A stretch of DNA of 64,000 nucleotides. Origin: JAMHWF01 sp048500255 (lineage in GTDB: Bacteria > Pseudomonadota > Gammaproteobacteria > Burkholderiales > Burkholderiaceae_C). This document shows, piece by piece, positions 51,403 to 60,340 of this stretch. The notes below the pieces were generated by a model. It worked only from the letters and a program-made list of their open reading frames with translations. It had not been told where the DNA came from and searched no databases. Positions within the stretch are counted from its first letter, which is position 1. Each line of letters begins with the position of its first letter. The position numbers and the translations under genes were made by a program. The DNA lies in assembly GCA_048500255.1 (NCBI GenBank), contig JASNYH010000001.1, positions 868,001 through 932,000 of the forward strand, in the 5' to 3' direction.

Positions 51403-51501
51403 ATGGCTCGGTGCCAGGCGGAGGGTGAACTCGCGCCCGGCATTCGAAAACAACCTCGAGGAGACGAACCACCATGCAACACATCGACAAGCCGAGGCTG
51501 A
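51403..51501 (+). CDS. leader micro-ORF, 32 aa (MARCQAEGELAPG...)
   Basis: The ATG at 51403 encodes MARCQAEGELAPGIRKQPRG followed by DEPPCNTSTSRG. The first 13 residues match the leader peptide at 48741 (MASRQQ-GELAPG). It overlaps the DUF1302 start at 51474 by 28 bp in another frame. Its ribosome site (AGAGACGACGA) is weaker than that of the other copy. Whether it is translated is unproven. Confidence 0.45.
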   Translation: MARCQAEGELAPGIRKQPRGDEPPCNTSTSRG

Positions 51502-53198
51502 CGGCGTTCGCCGTCGCAGCGCTGCTGGCAGCCGGCGGCGCACAGGCTTTTCAGCTCGACACCGGCAATCCCGACTGGTCGGTGCGCTGGGACAACAACG
51601 TGCGCCTGAGCACCAAGTTGCGCACCGAGTCGGCCGACCCGGCGCTGAAGGACTCGTTTCGCCTCGTGCCCACCGGCGCGCCGCCGCCCGCACCGGCCAG
51701 CTTTCCGTTCCCGCAGGCGCTGAACTTCAACGCCGGCGACCAGAACTTCCAGGACCGCGGCCTCGTGTCGGCGCGCGCCGACCTGCTGTCGGAGTTCGAT
51801 GCGATCTGGCGCCGCGACTTCGGCCTGCGGCTCAGCGCCGCTGCCTGGTACGACGACAAGCTGCACCGCACGACCAAGGCCGACAACGATCCGACGATCG
51901 GCCAGATGCCCTACCACGAGTTTCCGAGCCGCACGCGCAAGCTCGCCGGCGAGAAGGCCGAGCTGCTCGACGCCTTCGTGTTCGGCGGCTGGCGCTTCGC
52001 CAACGGCATGAAGCTGACGACGCGCCTCGGCCGCCACGCGCTGCAATATGGCGAGAGCCTGTTCTTCGGCGACAACGGCATCGCGCGCGCGCAGGGCCCG
52101 ATCGACATCGACAAGCTGCTGGCGTCGCCCAACGCGCAGTTCAAGGAGATCATCCGCCCGGTGCCGCAACTGTCGGCGCAGCTGCAGATCTCGCCGGAGG
52201 TGTCGGTCGGCGGCTACGTCCAGTTCCGCTGGGAGGCCGACCGGCTGGCGCCGGCGGGCAGCTACTTCTCCACGGCCAACATTCCCTGGGGCTCGCGCCA
52301 GCCGGAGTTCGTCAACATCCCCGCAGGCACGCCGATCTCGGGCAGCTACGCGCTCACGCCCGGCGCCGACCAGGAGGCGAAGAACTCGGGCCAGTTCGGC
52401 CTGCAGCTGAAGTGGCGCCTCGACGAGACGGATCTCGGCTTCTACTTCGCTCGCTACCACGACAAGTCGGGTCAGCTCTACGGCAACCTGAATCCCGTGG
52501 GTGCGCCCGGCCCCACAGGTGCACTGCCGGGCAGCTGGTTCTACAAGTTCCCCGAGAACGTCAAGACGGCCGGCGTCAGCGCGTCGCGTTCGTTCGGCGA
52601 CTTCAACGTCGCCGCCGAGGCGTCGGTGCGCGACGACGTGCCGCTGTGGAGCACGAACATGCTCTACCCCGGCGGCTTCGGCGCACCGCAGCCGCGCCCG
52701 GCGCTGGGGCGCACGGCGCACCTGAACCTGTCGACGCTGGCGACCTTCGGGCCGAGCTTCGTCGCGCGCGAGTCGAGCCTCGTCGCCGAGCTCGCCTGGA
52801 ACCGCGTGCTCTCGAAGGACGACCCCGACCACACGCTCGACGAAGGCCGCACGCGCGACGCGACGGCGCTGCAGTTCATCTTCACGCCGAGCTATCGCCA
52901 GCTGCTTCCGGGTGTCGATCTCGGCGTGCCGATCGGGCTGCGCTACGTGGTCGACGGCAACTCCAGCGTCACCGGCGCAGGCTGGGGCGCCAAGGGCACG
53001 GGCAGCGCCAACATCGGCATCGAGGGCAGCTACCTCGGCGTCTGGCAGTTCGCGCTGAACTACACGCACTACATCGGCAAGGCGGTCCCCTTCGTCGACT
53101 ACGCGCCGCTGCTCACCGGCGGCCACGCCATCTTCGGCCTCGGCAATCCGCTGGCCGACCGCAACTACCTGGCGCTGTCGCTGCGCCGCACGTTCTGA
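51474..53198 (+). CDS. DUF1302 family outer-membrane protein (porin-like)
   Basis: 574 residues. The signal peptide ends at AQAFQ (residue 24 or so). The mature protein opens with WSVRWDNNVRLSTKLRTE and has alternating beta-strand patterns to a terminal LSLRRTF, an outer-membrane barrel signature ending in Phe. Family members are usually about 550-650 residues and are found with DUF1329, YCF48-like and RND/MMPL genes in clusters for hydrophobic substrates. It probably lets the substrate cross the outer membrane. SD CGAGGAGACG precedes the ATG. It is the first main gene of the rightward operon. Confidence 0.9.
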   Translation: MQHIDKPRLTAFAVAALLAAGGAQAFQLDTGNPDWSVRWDNNVRLSTKLRTESADPALKDSFRLVPTGAPPPAPASFPFPQALNFNAGDQNFQDRGLVSARADLLSEFDAIWRRDFGLRLSAAAWYDDKLHRTTKADNDPTIGQMPYHEFPSRTRKLAGEKAELLDAFVFGGWRFANGMKLTTRLGRHALQYGESLFFGDNGIARAQGPIDIDKLLASPNAQFKEIIRPVPQLSAQLQISPEVSVGGYVQFRWEADRLAPAGSYFSTANIPWGSRQPEFVNIPAGTPISGSYALTPGADQEAKNSGQFGLQLKWRLDETDLGFYFARYHDKSGQLYGNLNPVGAPGPTGALPGSWFYKFPENVKTAGVSASRSFGDFNVAAEASVRDDVPLWSTNMLYPGGFGAPQPRPALGRTAHLNLSTLATFGPSFVARESSLVAELAWNRVLSKDDPDHTLDEGRTRDATALQFIFTPSYRQLLPGVDLGVPIGLRYVVDGNSSVTGAGWGAKGTGSANIGIEGSYLGVWQFALNYTHYIGKAVPFVDYAPLLTGGHAIFGLGNPLADRNYLALSLRRTF

Positions 53199-53212
53199 TC
53201 GAGGAGCCCGCG

Positions 53213-54565
53213 ATGACGCTTACCCGAATCTCCATGGCCGCCGTGCTGGCGGTCGCGTTCGGCCCCGCGACGGCGGCCGTGTCGGCCGACGAAGCAGCGA
53301 AGCTCAAGTCCGAGCTGACGCCGTTCGGCGCCGAGAAAGCCGGCAACAAGGACGGCACGATTCCCGCGTGGAGCGGCGGCTACACGACGCCGATCCCGGG
53401 CGACAAGCCGGGCGGCCGCCGCGGCGACCCGTTCAAGGACGACAAGCCGCTGTTCTCGATCCACGCGAAGAACGCGGACCAGTACGCCGACAAGCTCAGC
53501 GACGGGCAGAAGGCGATGCTGAAGAAGTACCCCGCCACCTACCGCATCGACGTCTACCCGACGCGCCGCACCGCGGCGGCGCCGCAGTGGGTCTACGACA
53601 ACACGTACAAGAACGCCACGCGCGCCAGGCTCGTCGGCGACCTCGTCGAAGGCGCCTACGGTGGCATCCCGTTCCCGATCGCCAAGACGGGCGCCGAGGT
53701 GATGTGGAACCACATGCTGCGCTGGCGCGGGACGTCGTGGGAGTTCAACGTCAACCAGTACCAGCTCACCGCCGACGGCCAGATGGTGCTGACGACCGAC
53801 GGCCGCGCCGAGCAGCAGATGCAGTACTACTTCCCGGACGGCAGCCCGGAGCAGTTCGCCAAGTCGAATCTGTACTGGCAGATCCGCCTGGTCAACGCCG
53901 GCCCGCCGATCCGCGCCGGCGAGGCCGTCACCGGCGGCACCAACATCGACGGCAGCAAGGACCAGGCGTGGGTCTACCTCACGGGCCAGCGGCGCGTGCG
54001 CAAGCTGCCGAACCCGTGCTGCGACACGCCGACGCCGGCAACAGCGGGCGTCATGAGCTTCGACGAGATCGAGGTCTGGACCGGGCGGCTCGACCGCTTC
54101 GACTGGAAGCTCGCCGGCAAGAAGGAGCTGTTCATTCCGTACAACGGCAACAAGCTTCTGCAGCCCAAGACGGACGCCGAGGTGATCACGAAGAATCACC
54201 TCAACCCCGACCACGTGCGCTGGGAACTGCACCGCGTCTGGGTCGTCGACGCGACGCTGCGGCAGGGCCAGCGCCATCAGGCAGCCAAGGCGCGCTACTA
54301 CTGCGACGAGGACACCTGGATCTGCGTGCTCGGCGACCGATGGGACGGCAACGGCCAGCTGTGGAAGACGCTGTGGGCGCAGACCTTCGTCGCGCCGGAT
54401 CTGCCCGGCACACCGATCGGCGCGTTCGGCTTCAACGATCTGCTGTCGGGGCTGGGATTCGCCGGCAACCTCTACAACGCGAAGTCGTCGCAGTACGCGA
54501 TCGTCCCGCGCATCCCGGCCAGCGTGTTCACGCCCGACGCACTCGCCGGCGAAGGCGTGCGCTGA
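53213..54565 (+). CDS. DUF1329 family protein (outer-membrane lipid/hydrophobic-compound handling)
   Basis: 450 residues; ATG with GAGGAG upstream. The signal peptide ends at about residue 22 (ATAAVSA). Family segments include LTPFGAEKAGNKDGTIPAWS (about 36-55), YTTPIPGDKPG, the WVYLTGQRRVRKLPNPCCDT segment and ITKNHLNPDHVRWELHRVWVV. DUF1329 proteins have a LolA/LolB-like fold and accompany DUF1302 barrels. It lies 14 bp after the DUF1302 gene and probably hands hydrophobic molecules between membrane and barrel. Confidence 0.9.
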   Translation: MTLTRISMAAVLAVAFGPATAAVSADEAAKLKSELTPFGAEKAGNKDGTIPAWSGGYTTPIPGDKPGGRRGDPFKDDKPLFSIHAKNADQYADKLSDGQKAMLKKYPATYRIDVYPTRRTAAAPQWVYDNTYKNATRARLVGDLVEGAYGGIPFPIAKTGAEVMWNHMLRWRGTSWEFNVNQYQLTADGQMVLTTDGRAEQQMQYYFPDGSPEQFAKSNLYWQIRLVNAGPPIRAGEAVTGGTNIDGSKDQAWVYLTGQRRVRKLPNPCCDTPTPATAGVMSFDEIEVWTGRLDRFDWKLAGKKELFIPYNGNKLLQPKTDAEVITKNHLNPDHVRWELHRVWVVDATLRQGQRHQAAKARYYCDEDTWICVLGDRWDGNGQLWKTLWAQTFVAPDLPGTPIGAFGFNDLLSGLGFAGNLYNAKSSQYAIVPRIPASVFTPDALAGEGVR

Positions 54566-54600
54566 GCAGCGGCGGCAGGCCATCGGTGACGGAACTCGAG

Positions 54601-55683
54601 ATGCGATCGGCCCGCGCTTTTCCGGCGGCGCTGATCGCGGCGCTGGCGATCGGCACGGCACCGGCGCTGTCGGCGACCGCGGTCGTCGATGCACTCGACC
54701 GGCCGGCTGTCGGCGCCCGCGACGCGGCCCATGCCGTGCTGCTGACTGCCGCACAGGCAGGCACGCGGCTGGTCGCGGCCGGCGAGCGCGGCATCGTGCT
54801 CACGTCCGACGACGCGGCGCGCACCTGGAGCCAGTCACGAGTCCCGGTCAGCGTGAGCCTGACGGCGCTGCGCTTCGCCGATGCGACGCGCGGTTACCTG
54901 GTCGGGCACGGCGGCACCGTGCTCGCCACCGCGGACGGCGGGCGGACCTGGACGAGCAAGCTCGACGGCCGAAAGATCGCGCAGCTGGAACTCGCAGCCG
55001 CCCGAGCCGGCAGCGACCCGGCGACGCTGAGATCGGCCGAGCGGCTGGTGGCCGACGGCCCGGACAAGCCGCTGCTCGACCTGCTCGTGCTCGACGCGCA
55101 GCGCGCCGTCGTCGTCGGCGCCTATGGCCTCGCGCTGGCCACCGAAGACGGCGGCGCGACGTGGTCGAACTGGCGTTCCCGGCTGGACAACCCCAAGGAA
55201 CTGCACCTCTATGCCGTGCGTCGGCGCGGCGACACGATCGCGGTGGCCGGCGAGCAGGGTCTGCTGCGCGTCTCCACCGATGCCGGCAGGACGTTCAGGC
55301 GGCTCGCGCTGCCGTACCCGGGCAGCTTCTTCACCGTCGAGCTGCCGGCCGACGGCGAGATCGTCGTCGCCGGTCTGCGCGGCAACGTCTGGAGATCCGG
55401 CGACGGCGGCGCCACCTGGAAGCAGGTCCCCTCCCCCGCGCCCGTCTCGATCACCGGTTCGGCGCAGCGCGCCGACGGCTCGCTGGTCCTCGTCAACCAG
55501 GCCGGCATGGTGCTCGAGCTGAAGCAAGGCGCGCTGCAACCGTTGCCTGCCGGTCCGCTGCCGCCGCTCAACGGCGTGGCCGTGCTGTCCGACGGGTCGC
55601 TGCTCACCGTGTCGATCCACGGTGCACGGCTTCTCGGCGCGACGGGAGCGCCTTCGCATGCCCCACGGCTGTCGCCTAAATGA
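54601..55683 (+). CDS. YCF48-like/BNR-repeat periplasmic protein
   Basis: 360 residues from the ATG at 54601; a GTG at 54586 is an alternative. A signal peptide (AALIAALAIGTAPALSA) precedes a beta-propeller with recurring sialidase-type Asp-box repeats: SDDAARTW, TADGGRTW, TEDGGATW, STDAGRTF and SGDGGATW. YCF48-like propellers near DUF1302/DUF1329 and RND genes are presumed assembly or scaffold factors of the transport system. Its TGA overlaps the RND ATG (ATGA). Confidence 0.88.
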   Translation: MRSARAFPAALIAALAIGTAPALSATAVVDALDRPAVGARDAAHAVLLTAAQAGTRLVAAGERGIVLTSDDAARTWSQSRVPVSVSLTALRFADATRGYLVGHGGTVLATADGGRTWTSKLDGRKIAQLELAAARAGSDPATLRSAERLVADGPDKPLLDLLVLDAQRAVVVGAYGLALATEDGGATWSNWRSRLDNPKELHLYAVRRRGDTIAVAGEQGLLRVSTDAGRTFRRLALPYPGSFFTVELPADGEIVVAGLRGNVWRSGDGGATWKQVPSPAPVSITGSAQRADGSLVLVNQAGMVLELKQGALQPLPAGPLPPLNGVAVLSDGSLLTVSIHGARLLGATGAPSHAPRLSPK

Positions 55684-58148
55684 ACGCCCATTCCTGCAAG
55701 GCACTTCCGGCCGGCGCGCCGTTCGATCCGCGCTCGGGCTCGCTGATCGAACGCGCCCTGTTCAACCACCGCGCGATCGTCGTCGCGCTGTGCCTGCTCG
55801 TCACGGCGGTTCTCGGCTGGCAGGCGACGAAGCTGCAGCTCAACGCCAGTTTCGAGAAGACGATTCCGGCCCGGCACCCGTTCGTCCAGAACTTCCTCGC
55901 GCACCAGAACCAGCTGACCGGTCTGGGCAACGCAGTGCGGATCGCCGTGGCCAACCCCAAGGGGTCGATCTACGACGCGGCCTATCTCGAGACGCTGCGC
56001 CAGTTGAGCGACGAGGTGTTCCTCGTGCCCGGCGTCGCGCGCACCCAGATGAAGTCATTGTGGACGCCGACGACGCGCTGGGTCGGCGTGACGGAAGACG
56101 GCCTCGAGGGCGGCCCCGTGATTCCCGACGGCTACGACGGCTCGCCGCAGAGCCTGCAGCAGCTCGCGGCGAACATCGCGCGCTCGGGCGAGGTCGGCCA
56201 GCTCGTCGCGCTCGACGCCCGATCGAGCGTGATCTACGTGCCGCTGCTGGCCGAGGATGGCGAGGGCCGGCCGCTCGACTACGCGAAGTTCGCGCAGCGC
56301 ATCGACGAGCTGCGCGCGAAGTACGAGCCGATGGGCGTCGACATCCACGTCACGGGCTTCGCGCAGATCGTGGGCGACCTGATCGACGGCGTGCGCGAAG
56401 TGCTCGTCTTCTTCGCCTTCGCCGTCGTGATCGCCGCCGCGATGGTGCTCTGGTACACGCGCTGCGTCCGCTCGACGGTGCTCGTCGTCGCCGCGTCGCT
56501 GGTCGCGGTGGTCTGGCAGATCGGCCTGCTGCCGACGCTTGGTTACGCGCTCGACCCCTACTCCATCCTCGTGCCGTTCCTCGTGTTCGCGATCGGCATG
56601 AGCCACGGCGCGCAGAAGATGAACGGCATCATGCAGGACGTGGGCCGCGGGCTGCACAAGCTGATCGCCGCGCGCTTCACGTTCCGACGCCTCTTCCTCG
56701 CCGGCCTCACCGCCCTGCTGGCCGACGCCGTGGGCTTCGCGGTGCTGCTGGTCATCGACATCCAGGTCATCCGCGAGCTGGCGATCGCGGCGTCGCTCGG
56801 CGTCGCGGTGCTGATCTTCACCAATCTCATCCTGCTGCCGATCCTGCTGAGCTATGTCGGCGTCAGCGCGAAGGCTGCCGCGCGCAGCCTGCGCGCCGAG
56901 GCCGCCGATGCCGTCGGCGCGAAGAAGCACCGGCTGTGGGCCTGGCTCGACCGCTACACGCGGCGGCGCGACGCGACGATCGCCATCGCGGCCGGGCTCG
57001 CGCTCGGCATCGCCGGGCTGACGGTGAGCACGCGCCTGGCGATCGGCGACCTCGACCCCGGCGCCCCCGAGCTGCGCCCCGACAGCCGCTACAACCGCGA
57101 CGTCGCCTTCGTCAACGCCGCGTACGGCGCATCGAGCGACGTGCTCGCCGTGATGGTCAGGACGCCCGCGGGCCAGTGCTCGCAGTACGACACCCTGAAC
57201 AAGATCGACGCGCTCGAATGGCAGCTGCGCCAGATCGAAGGCGTGGAGAGCACGAACACGCTGGCGCTGCTCAACCGCCGCGTGCTCGCCGGCCTGAACG
57301 AAGGCAGCCCGAAGTGGTACGAGTTCCTGCCCAACCAGGCGATGCTCAACACCGTCACGGCCGGCGCGCCGCGCGGCCTGTACAACGACTCGTGCAGCCT
57401 GCTGACGGTCTACGCCTACCTGCGCGACCACAAGGCCGAGACGCTGACGCGCGTCGTCGACCACGTGACGGCGTTCGCAGCGGCGAACGACACCGACGAC
57501 GTCAAGTTCCTGCTCGCCGCCGGCTCGGCGGGCATCGAGGCGGCGACCAACATCGTCGTCAAGAGCGCCTGGACGCAGATGCTGTTCCTCGTCTACGGCG
57601 CGGTCGTGCTGCTGTGCTTCGTCACGTTCCGCTCGTGGCGCGCCGTCGTCGTCGCCGTGCTGCCGCTGATGCTGACCTCGGTGCTCGCCGAGGCGCTCAT
57701 GGTCGGCCTCGGCATGGGCGTCAAGGTGGCCACGCTGCCGGTCATCGCGCTGGGCGTGGGCATCGGCGTCGACTATGCGCTGTACATCCTGTCGGTGACG
57801 CTGGCGCACATGCGCGAGGGACAGAGCCTCTCGCAGGCCTACTACCGGGCGCTGCTGTTCACCGGCAAGGTCGTGATGCTCACCGGCCTGACCCTGGCCA
57901 TCGGCGTGATCACCTGGGTGGCCAGCCCGATCAAGTTCCAGGCCGACATGGGGCTGCTGTTGGCCTTCATGTTCCTGTGGAACATGCTCGGCGCGCTCGT
58001 GCTGGTGCCGGCGCTGGCGTGCTTCCTGTTGAAGCCCTCGGTGCGCAGCACCGAGGAAGACGACGCTGCGACGACCTCGCCAGCGGCAGCGCCGCTGCCG
58101 GACACGCCCCGCGCGATGGCACCTGTCGAATCGATGCAAGGAACGTGA
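55680..58148 (+). CDS. RND/MMPL-type transporter
   Basis: 822 residues in two repeats, each with one helix, a large periplasmic loop and five further helices. The first helix is about residues 33-50 (IVVALCLLVTAVLGWQA). Helix bundles occur near 230-400 (LVPFLVFAIGMSHGAQKMNG) and 630-790 (LPVIALGVGIGVDYALYILS), with the Asp of GVGIGVDYA typical of MMPL proton relays. It probably works with the DUF1302 barrel, DUF1329 and YCF48-like proteins to move a hydrophobic substrate. Confidence 0.92.
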   Translation: MNAHSCKALPAGAPFDPRSGSLIERALFNHRAIVVALCLLVTAVLGWQATKLQLNASFEKTIPARHPFVQNFLAHQNQLTGLGNAVRIAVANPKGSIYDAAYLETLRQLSDEVFLVPGVARTQMKSLWTPTTRWVGVTEDGLEGGPVIPDGYDGSPQSLQQLAANIARSGEVGQLVALDARSSVIYVPLLAEDGEGRPLDYAKFAQRIDELRAKYEPMGVDIHVTGFAQIVGDLIDGVREVLVFFAFAVVIAAAMVLWYTRCVRSTVLVVAASLVAVVWQIGLLPTLGYALDPYSILVPFLVFAIGMSHGAQKMNGIMQDVGRGLHKLIAARFTFRRLFLAGLTALLADAVGFAVLLVIDIQVIRELAIAASLGVAVLIFTNLILLPILLSYVGVSAKAAARSLRAEAADAVGAKKHRLWAWLDRYTRRRDATIAIAAGLALGIAGLTVSTRLAIGDLDPGAPELRPDSRYNRDVAFVNAAYGASSDVLAVMVRTPAGQCSQYDTLNKIDALEWQLRQIEGVESTNTLALLNRRVLAGLNEGSPKWYEFLPNQAMLNTVTAGAPRGLYNDSCSLLTVYAYLRDHKAETLTRVVDHVTAFAAANDTDDVKFLLAAGSAGIEAATNIVVKSAWTQMLFLVYGAVVLLCFVTFRSWRAVVVAVLPLMLTSVLAEALMVGLGMGVKVATLPVIALGVGIGVDYALYILSVTLAHMREGQSLSQAYYRALLFTGKVVMLTGLTLAIGVITWVASPIKFQADMGLLLAFMFLWNMLGALVLVPALACFLLKPSVRSTEEDDAATTSPAAAPLPDTPRAMAPVESMQGT

Positions 58149-58150
58149 AC

Positions 58151-60325
58151 ATGGACGCCCCGACCCGGACCACGTTCAAGAGCACCTGCCACAGCTGCCA
58201 CGGCGGCTGCAGCGTGCTGCTGCACGTCGAGGGCGGCCGGCTCGTCGGCGTCGAGGGCGACCCCGAGGGGCCGCTGAACCGCGGGCGCCTGTGCCCCATC
58301 GGCACGGTCACGCCCGACATCGTCTACCACCCGAACCGCCTGCTCTACCCACAGCGCCGCGTCGGCCCGCGCGGCTCGGGGAAATGGGAGCGCATCTCGT
58401 GGGACGAGGCGCTGGACACCATCGCCGAACGGCTGCACGGCATCCGCGCGAAGTTCGGCCCGGAGTCGGTCGCGGTGGGCACCGGCACCGGCCGGCACCT
58501 GATCATCTGGATGCCGCGGCTGGCCTATGCGCTGGGCACGCCCAACTGGGTCGAGCCCGGGTTCGCGCAGTGCTTCTTTCCGCGCGTCAACGCCGGCTTC
58601 ATGACCTACGGCGACTTCCCGGTCAGCGATTTCACCAGCGGCACGCCGCCCGGCTGCATGATGTTCTGGGGCCAGAACTCGACCGTCACCGGCCCCGGCG
58701 GCGAACCGCGCTTCTGCGCGCACGAGGCGCTGTCCCACCAGCCGAAGACGATCGTCGTCGATCCGCGCGAGACCGAACTGGCCCGGCGCGCCGACCTCTG
58801 GCTGCGCGTGCGGCCGGGCGCCGACGACGCGCTGGCGCTGGCCATGCTCCACGTGATCGTCACCGAGGATCTGATCGATCGGCCCTTCGTCGAGCAATGG
58901 ACGCACGGGTTCGACGCCCTGGCGGCGCACGTGCGCCAGTACACGCCCGAATGGGCCGAGCCGGTCACCTGGGTGCCGGCCGACAAGATCCGCGCCGCGG
59001 CGCGGCTGTTCGCCCGCACCAAGCCGGCGATGCTCAAGTGGGGCTGCGCGATCGAGCACACGCCCAAGTGCTTTCAGACCGTGCGCGCGCTGGCGCTGCT
59101 GCCGGCGATCACGGGCAACATCGACGTCCCGGGCGGATGGGTCTTCGGCAACGAGGGCCTGGGGCTCTTTCCGACGCTGCTGGACAAGCTGCCGCCCGAG
59201 GCGGCGGCCAAGCGTCTGGGGGCCGATCGCTTCAAGGTGCTGACCAACGAACGCGGCTTCCCCGGCGCCCACATCCCGAGCGTGCTGCAGGCGATGCGCG
59301 AAGGCACGCCCTACCCGGTCAAGGCCTTCCTCGCGTTCGGCAACAACGCGCTCACGACCTATGCGAACAGCCGGCAGGTCCATGAATCCCTGACGAAGCT
59401 GGACTTCATGGTGGCCGCCGATCTGTTCATGACGCCGACCGCCGAACTCGCCGACATCGTGCTGCCGGCCGCGCTCTGGCCGGAGGTCGACATGGTGATG
59501 GGCTATCCGTCGCTGGCCAACAACGGCGTCGGCATCCTGCAGAAGGCGATCCAGGTCGGCGAGTGCCGGTCCGACGAGGAGATCGTCACCGAGTTGATCC
59601 GCCGCATGAAGCTGCCGCACGGCACCGAGCCGGTCGAGGAGGTGCTCGATTCGGTGCTGGCCGGCGGCCGGACGGGGCTCAACTTCGAGCAGATGAAGGA
59701 CAAGGGCTTCGTCACGGTGCCGATGCAGTTCCGCAAGTACGAGAGCCGGGGCTTTCGCACGCCGACCGGCAAGATCGAGCTGCACTCGACGATCCTGGAG
59801 CACATGGGCTACGCCCCGCTGCCGACGTTCGAAGAGGCGCCCGAGAGCCCCTACAGCGCGCCCGAACTCGCGCAGCGCTACCCGCTGGTCCTGACCACCG
59901 GCCAGCGCATCCCGTTCTTCTTCAACTCCGAACATCGCCAGATCCCGAAGCTGCGGCGCGCCAAGCCCTATCCGCAGGCGGAGATCCACCCCGACACGGC
60001 GGCGCGCTACGGAATCGCCGACGGCGACTGGATGTGGATCGAGAACCAGCGCGGCCGCGTGCGCCAGCGCGCGAAGTACGCGCCGGGGCTCGATCCGCGC
60101 GTGGTGGCGGCCGAGCACGGCTGGTGGTACCCGGAGGACGCGGCGCCGGAGTACGGCGTGTGGACCTCGAACATCAACCTGCTCACCAGCAACGAACCGC
60201 CCTACGACCCCGCGATGGGCACGTATCACCTGCGCGCGCTGCTGTGCCGCGTCTACAAGGTCGATGCGGCGGAGCTCTCCGCGCAGCCCGCGGCGGCCAC
60301 AGTGCCCGGGTGGACGGCGCGCTGA
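58151..60325 (+). CDS. molybdopterin (Mo/W) oxidoreductase, DMSO-reductase superfamily
   Basis: 724 residues; ATG with AAGGA upstream. The [4Fe-4S] site is C13-x2-C16-x3-C20-x27-C48 (STCHSCHGGC, GRLCPIG). The likely metal ligand is C141 (PGFAQCFFPR). Further family signatures include GQNSTVTGPGGEP, PAITGNIDVPGGW, FGNNALTTYANS and the C-terminal molybdopterin dinucleotide domain (NSEHRQIPKLR, AEIHPDTAARYGIADGDWMW). There is no Tat signal, so it is cytoplasmic. The closest kinds known to me are the acetylene hydratase/phenylacetyl-CoA oxidoreductase branch. It lies between the transporter and methyltransferase genes and so probably acts on the same substrate. Confidence 0.9.
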   Translation: MDAPTRTTFKSTCHSCHGGCSVLLHVEGGRLVGVEGDPEGPLNRGRLCPIGTVTPDIVYHPNRLLYPQRRVGPRGSGKWERISWDEALDTIAERLHGIRAKFGPESVAVGTGTGRHLIIWMPRLAYALGTPNWVEPGFAQCFFPRVNAGFMTYGDFPVSDFTSGTPPGCMMFWGQNSTVTGPGGEPRFCAHEALSHQPKTIVVDPRETELARRADLWLRVRPGADDALALAMLHVIVTEDLIDRPFVEQWTHGFDALAAHVRQYTPEWAEPVTWVPADKIRAAARLFARTKPAMLKWGCAIEHTPKCFQTVRALALLPAITGNIDVPGGWVFGNEGLGLFPTLLDKLPPEAAAKRLGADRFKVLTNERGFPGAHIPSVLQAMREGTPYPVKAFLAFGNNALTTYANSRQVHESLTKLDFMVAADLFMTPTAELADIVLPAALWPEVDMVMGYPSLANNGVGILQKAIQVGECRSDEEIVTELIRRMKLPHGTEPVEEVLDSVLAGGRTGLNFEQMKDKGFVTVPMQFRKYESRGFRTPTGKIELHSTILEHMGYAPLPTFEEAPESPYSAPELAQRYPLVLTTGQRIPFFFNSEHRQIPKLRRAKPYPQAEIHPDTAARYGIADGDWMWIENQRGRVRQRAKYAPGLDPRVVAAEHGWWYPEDAAPEYGVWTSNINLLTSNEPPYDPAMGTYHLRALLCRVYKVDAAELSAQPAAATVPGWTAR

Positions 60326-60340
60326 TCGCTCGGCTGGCAG

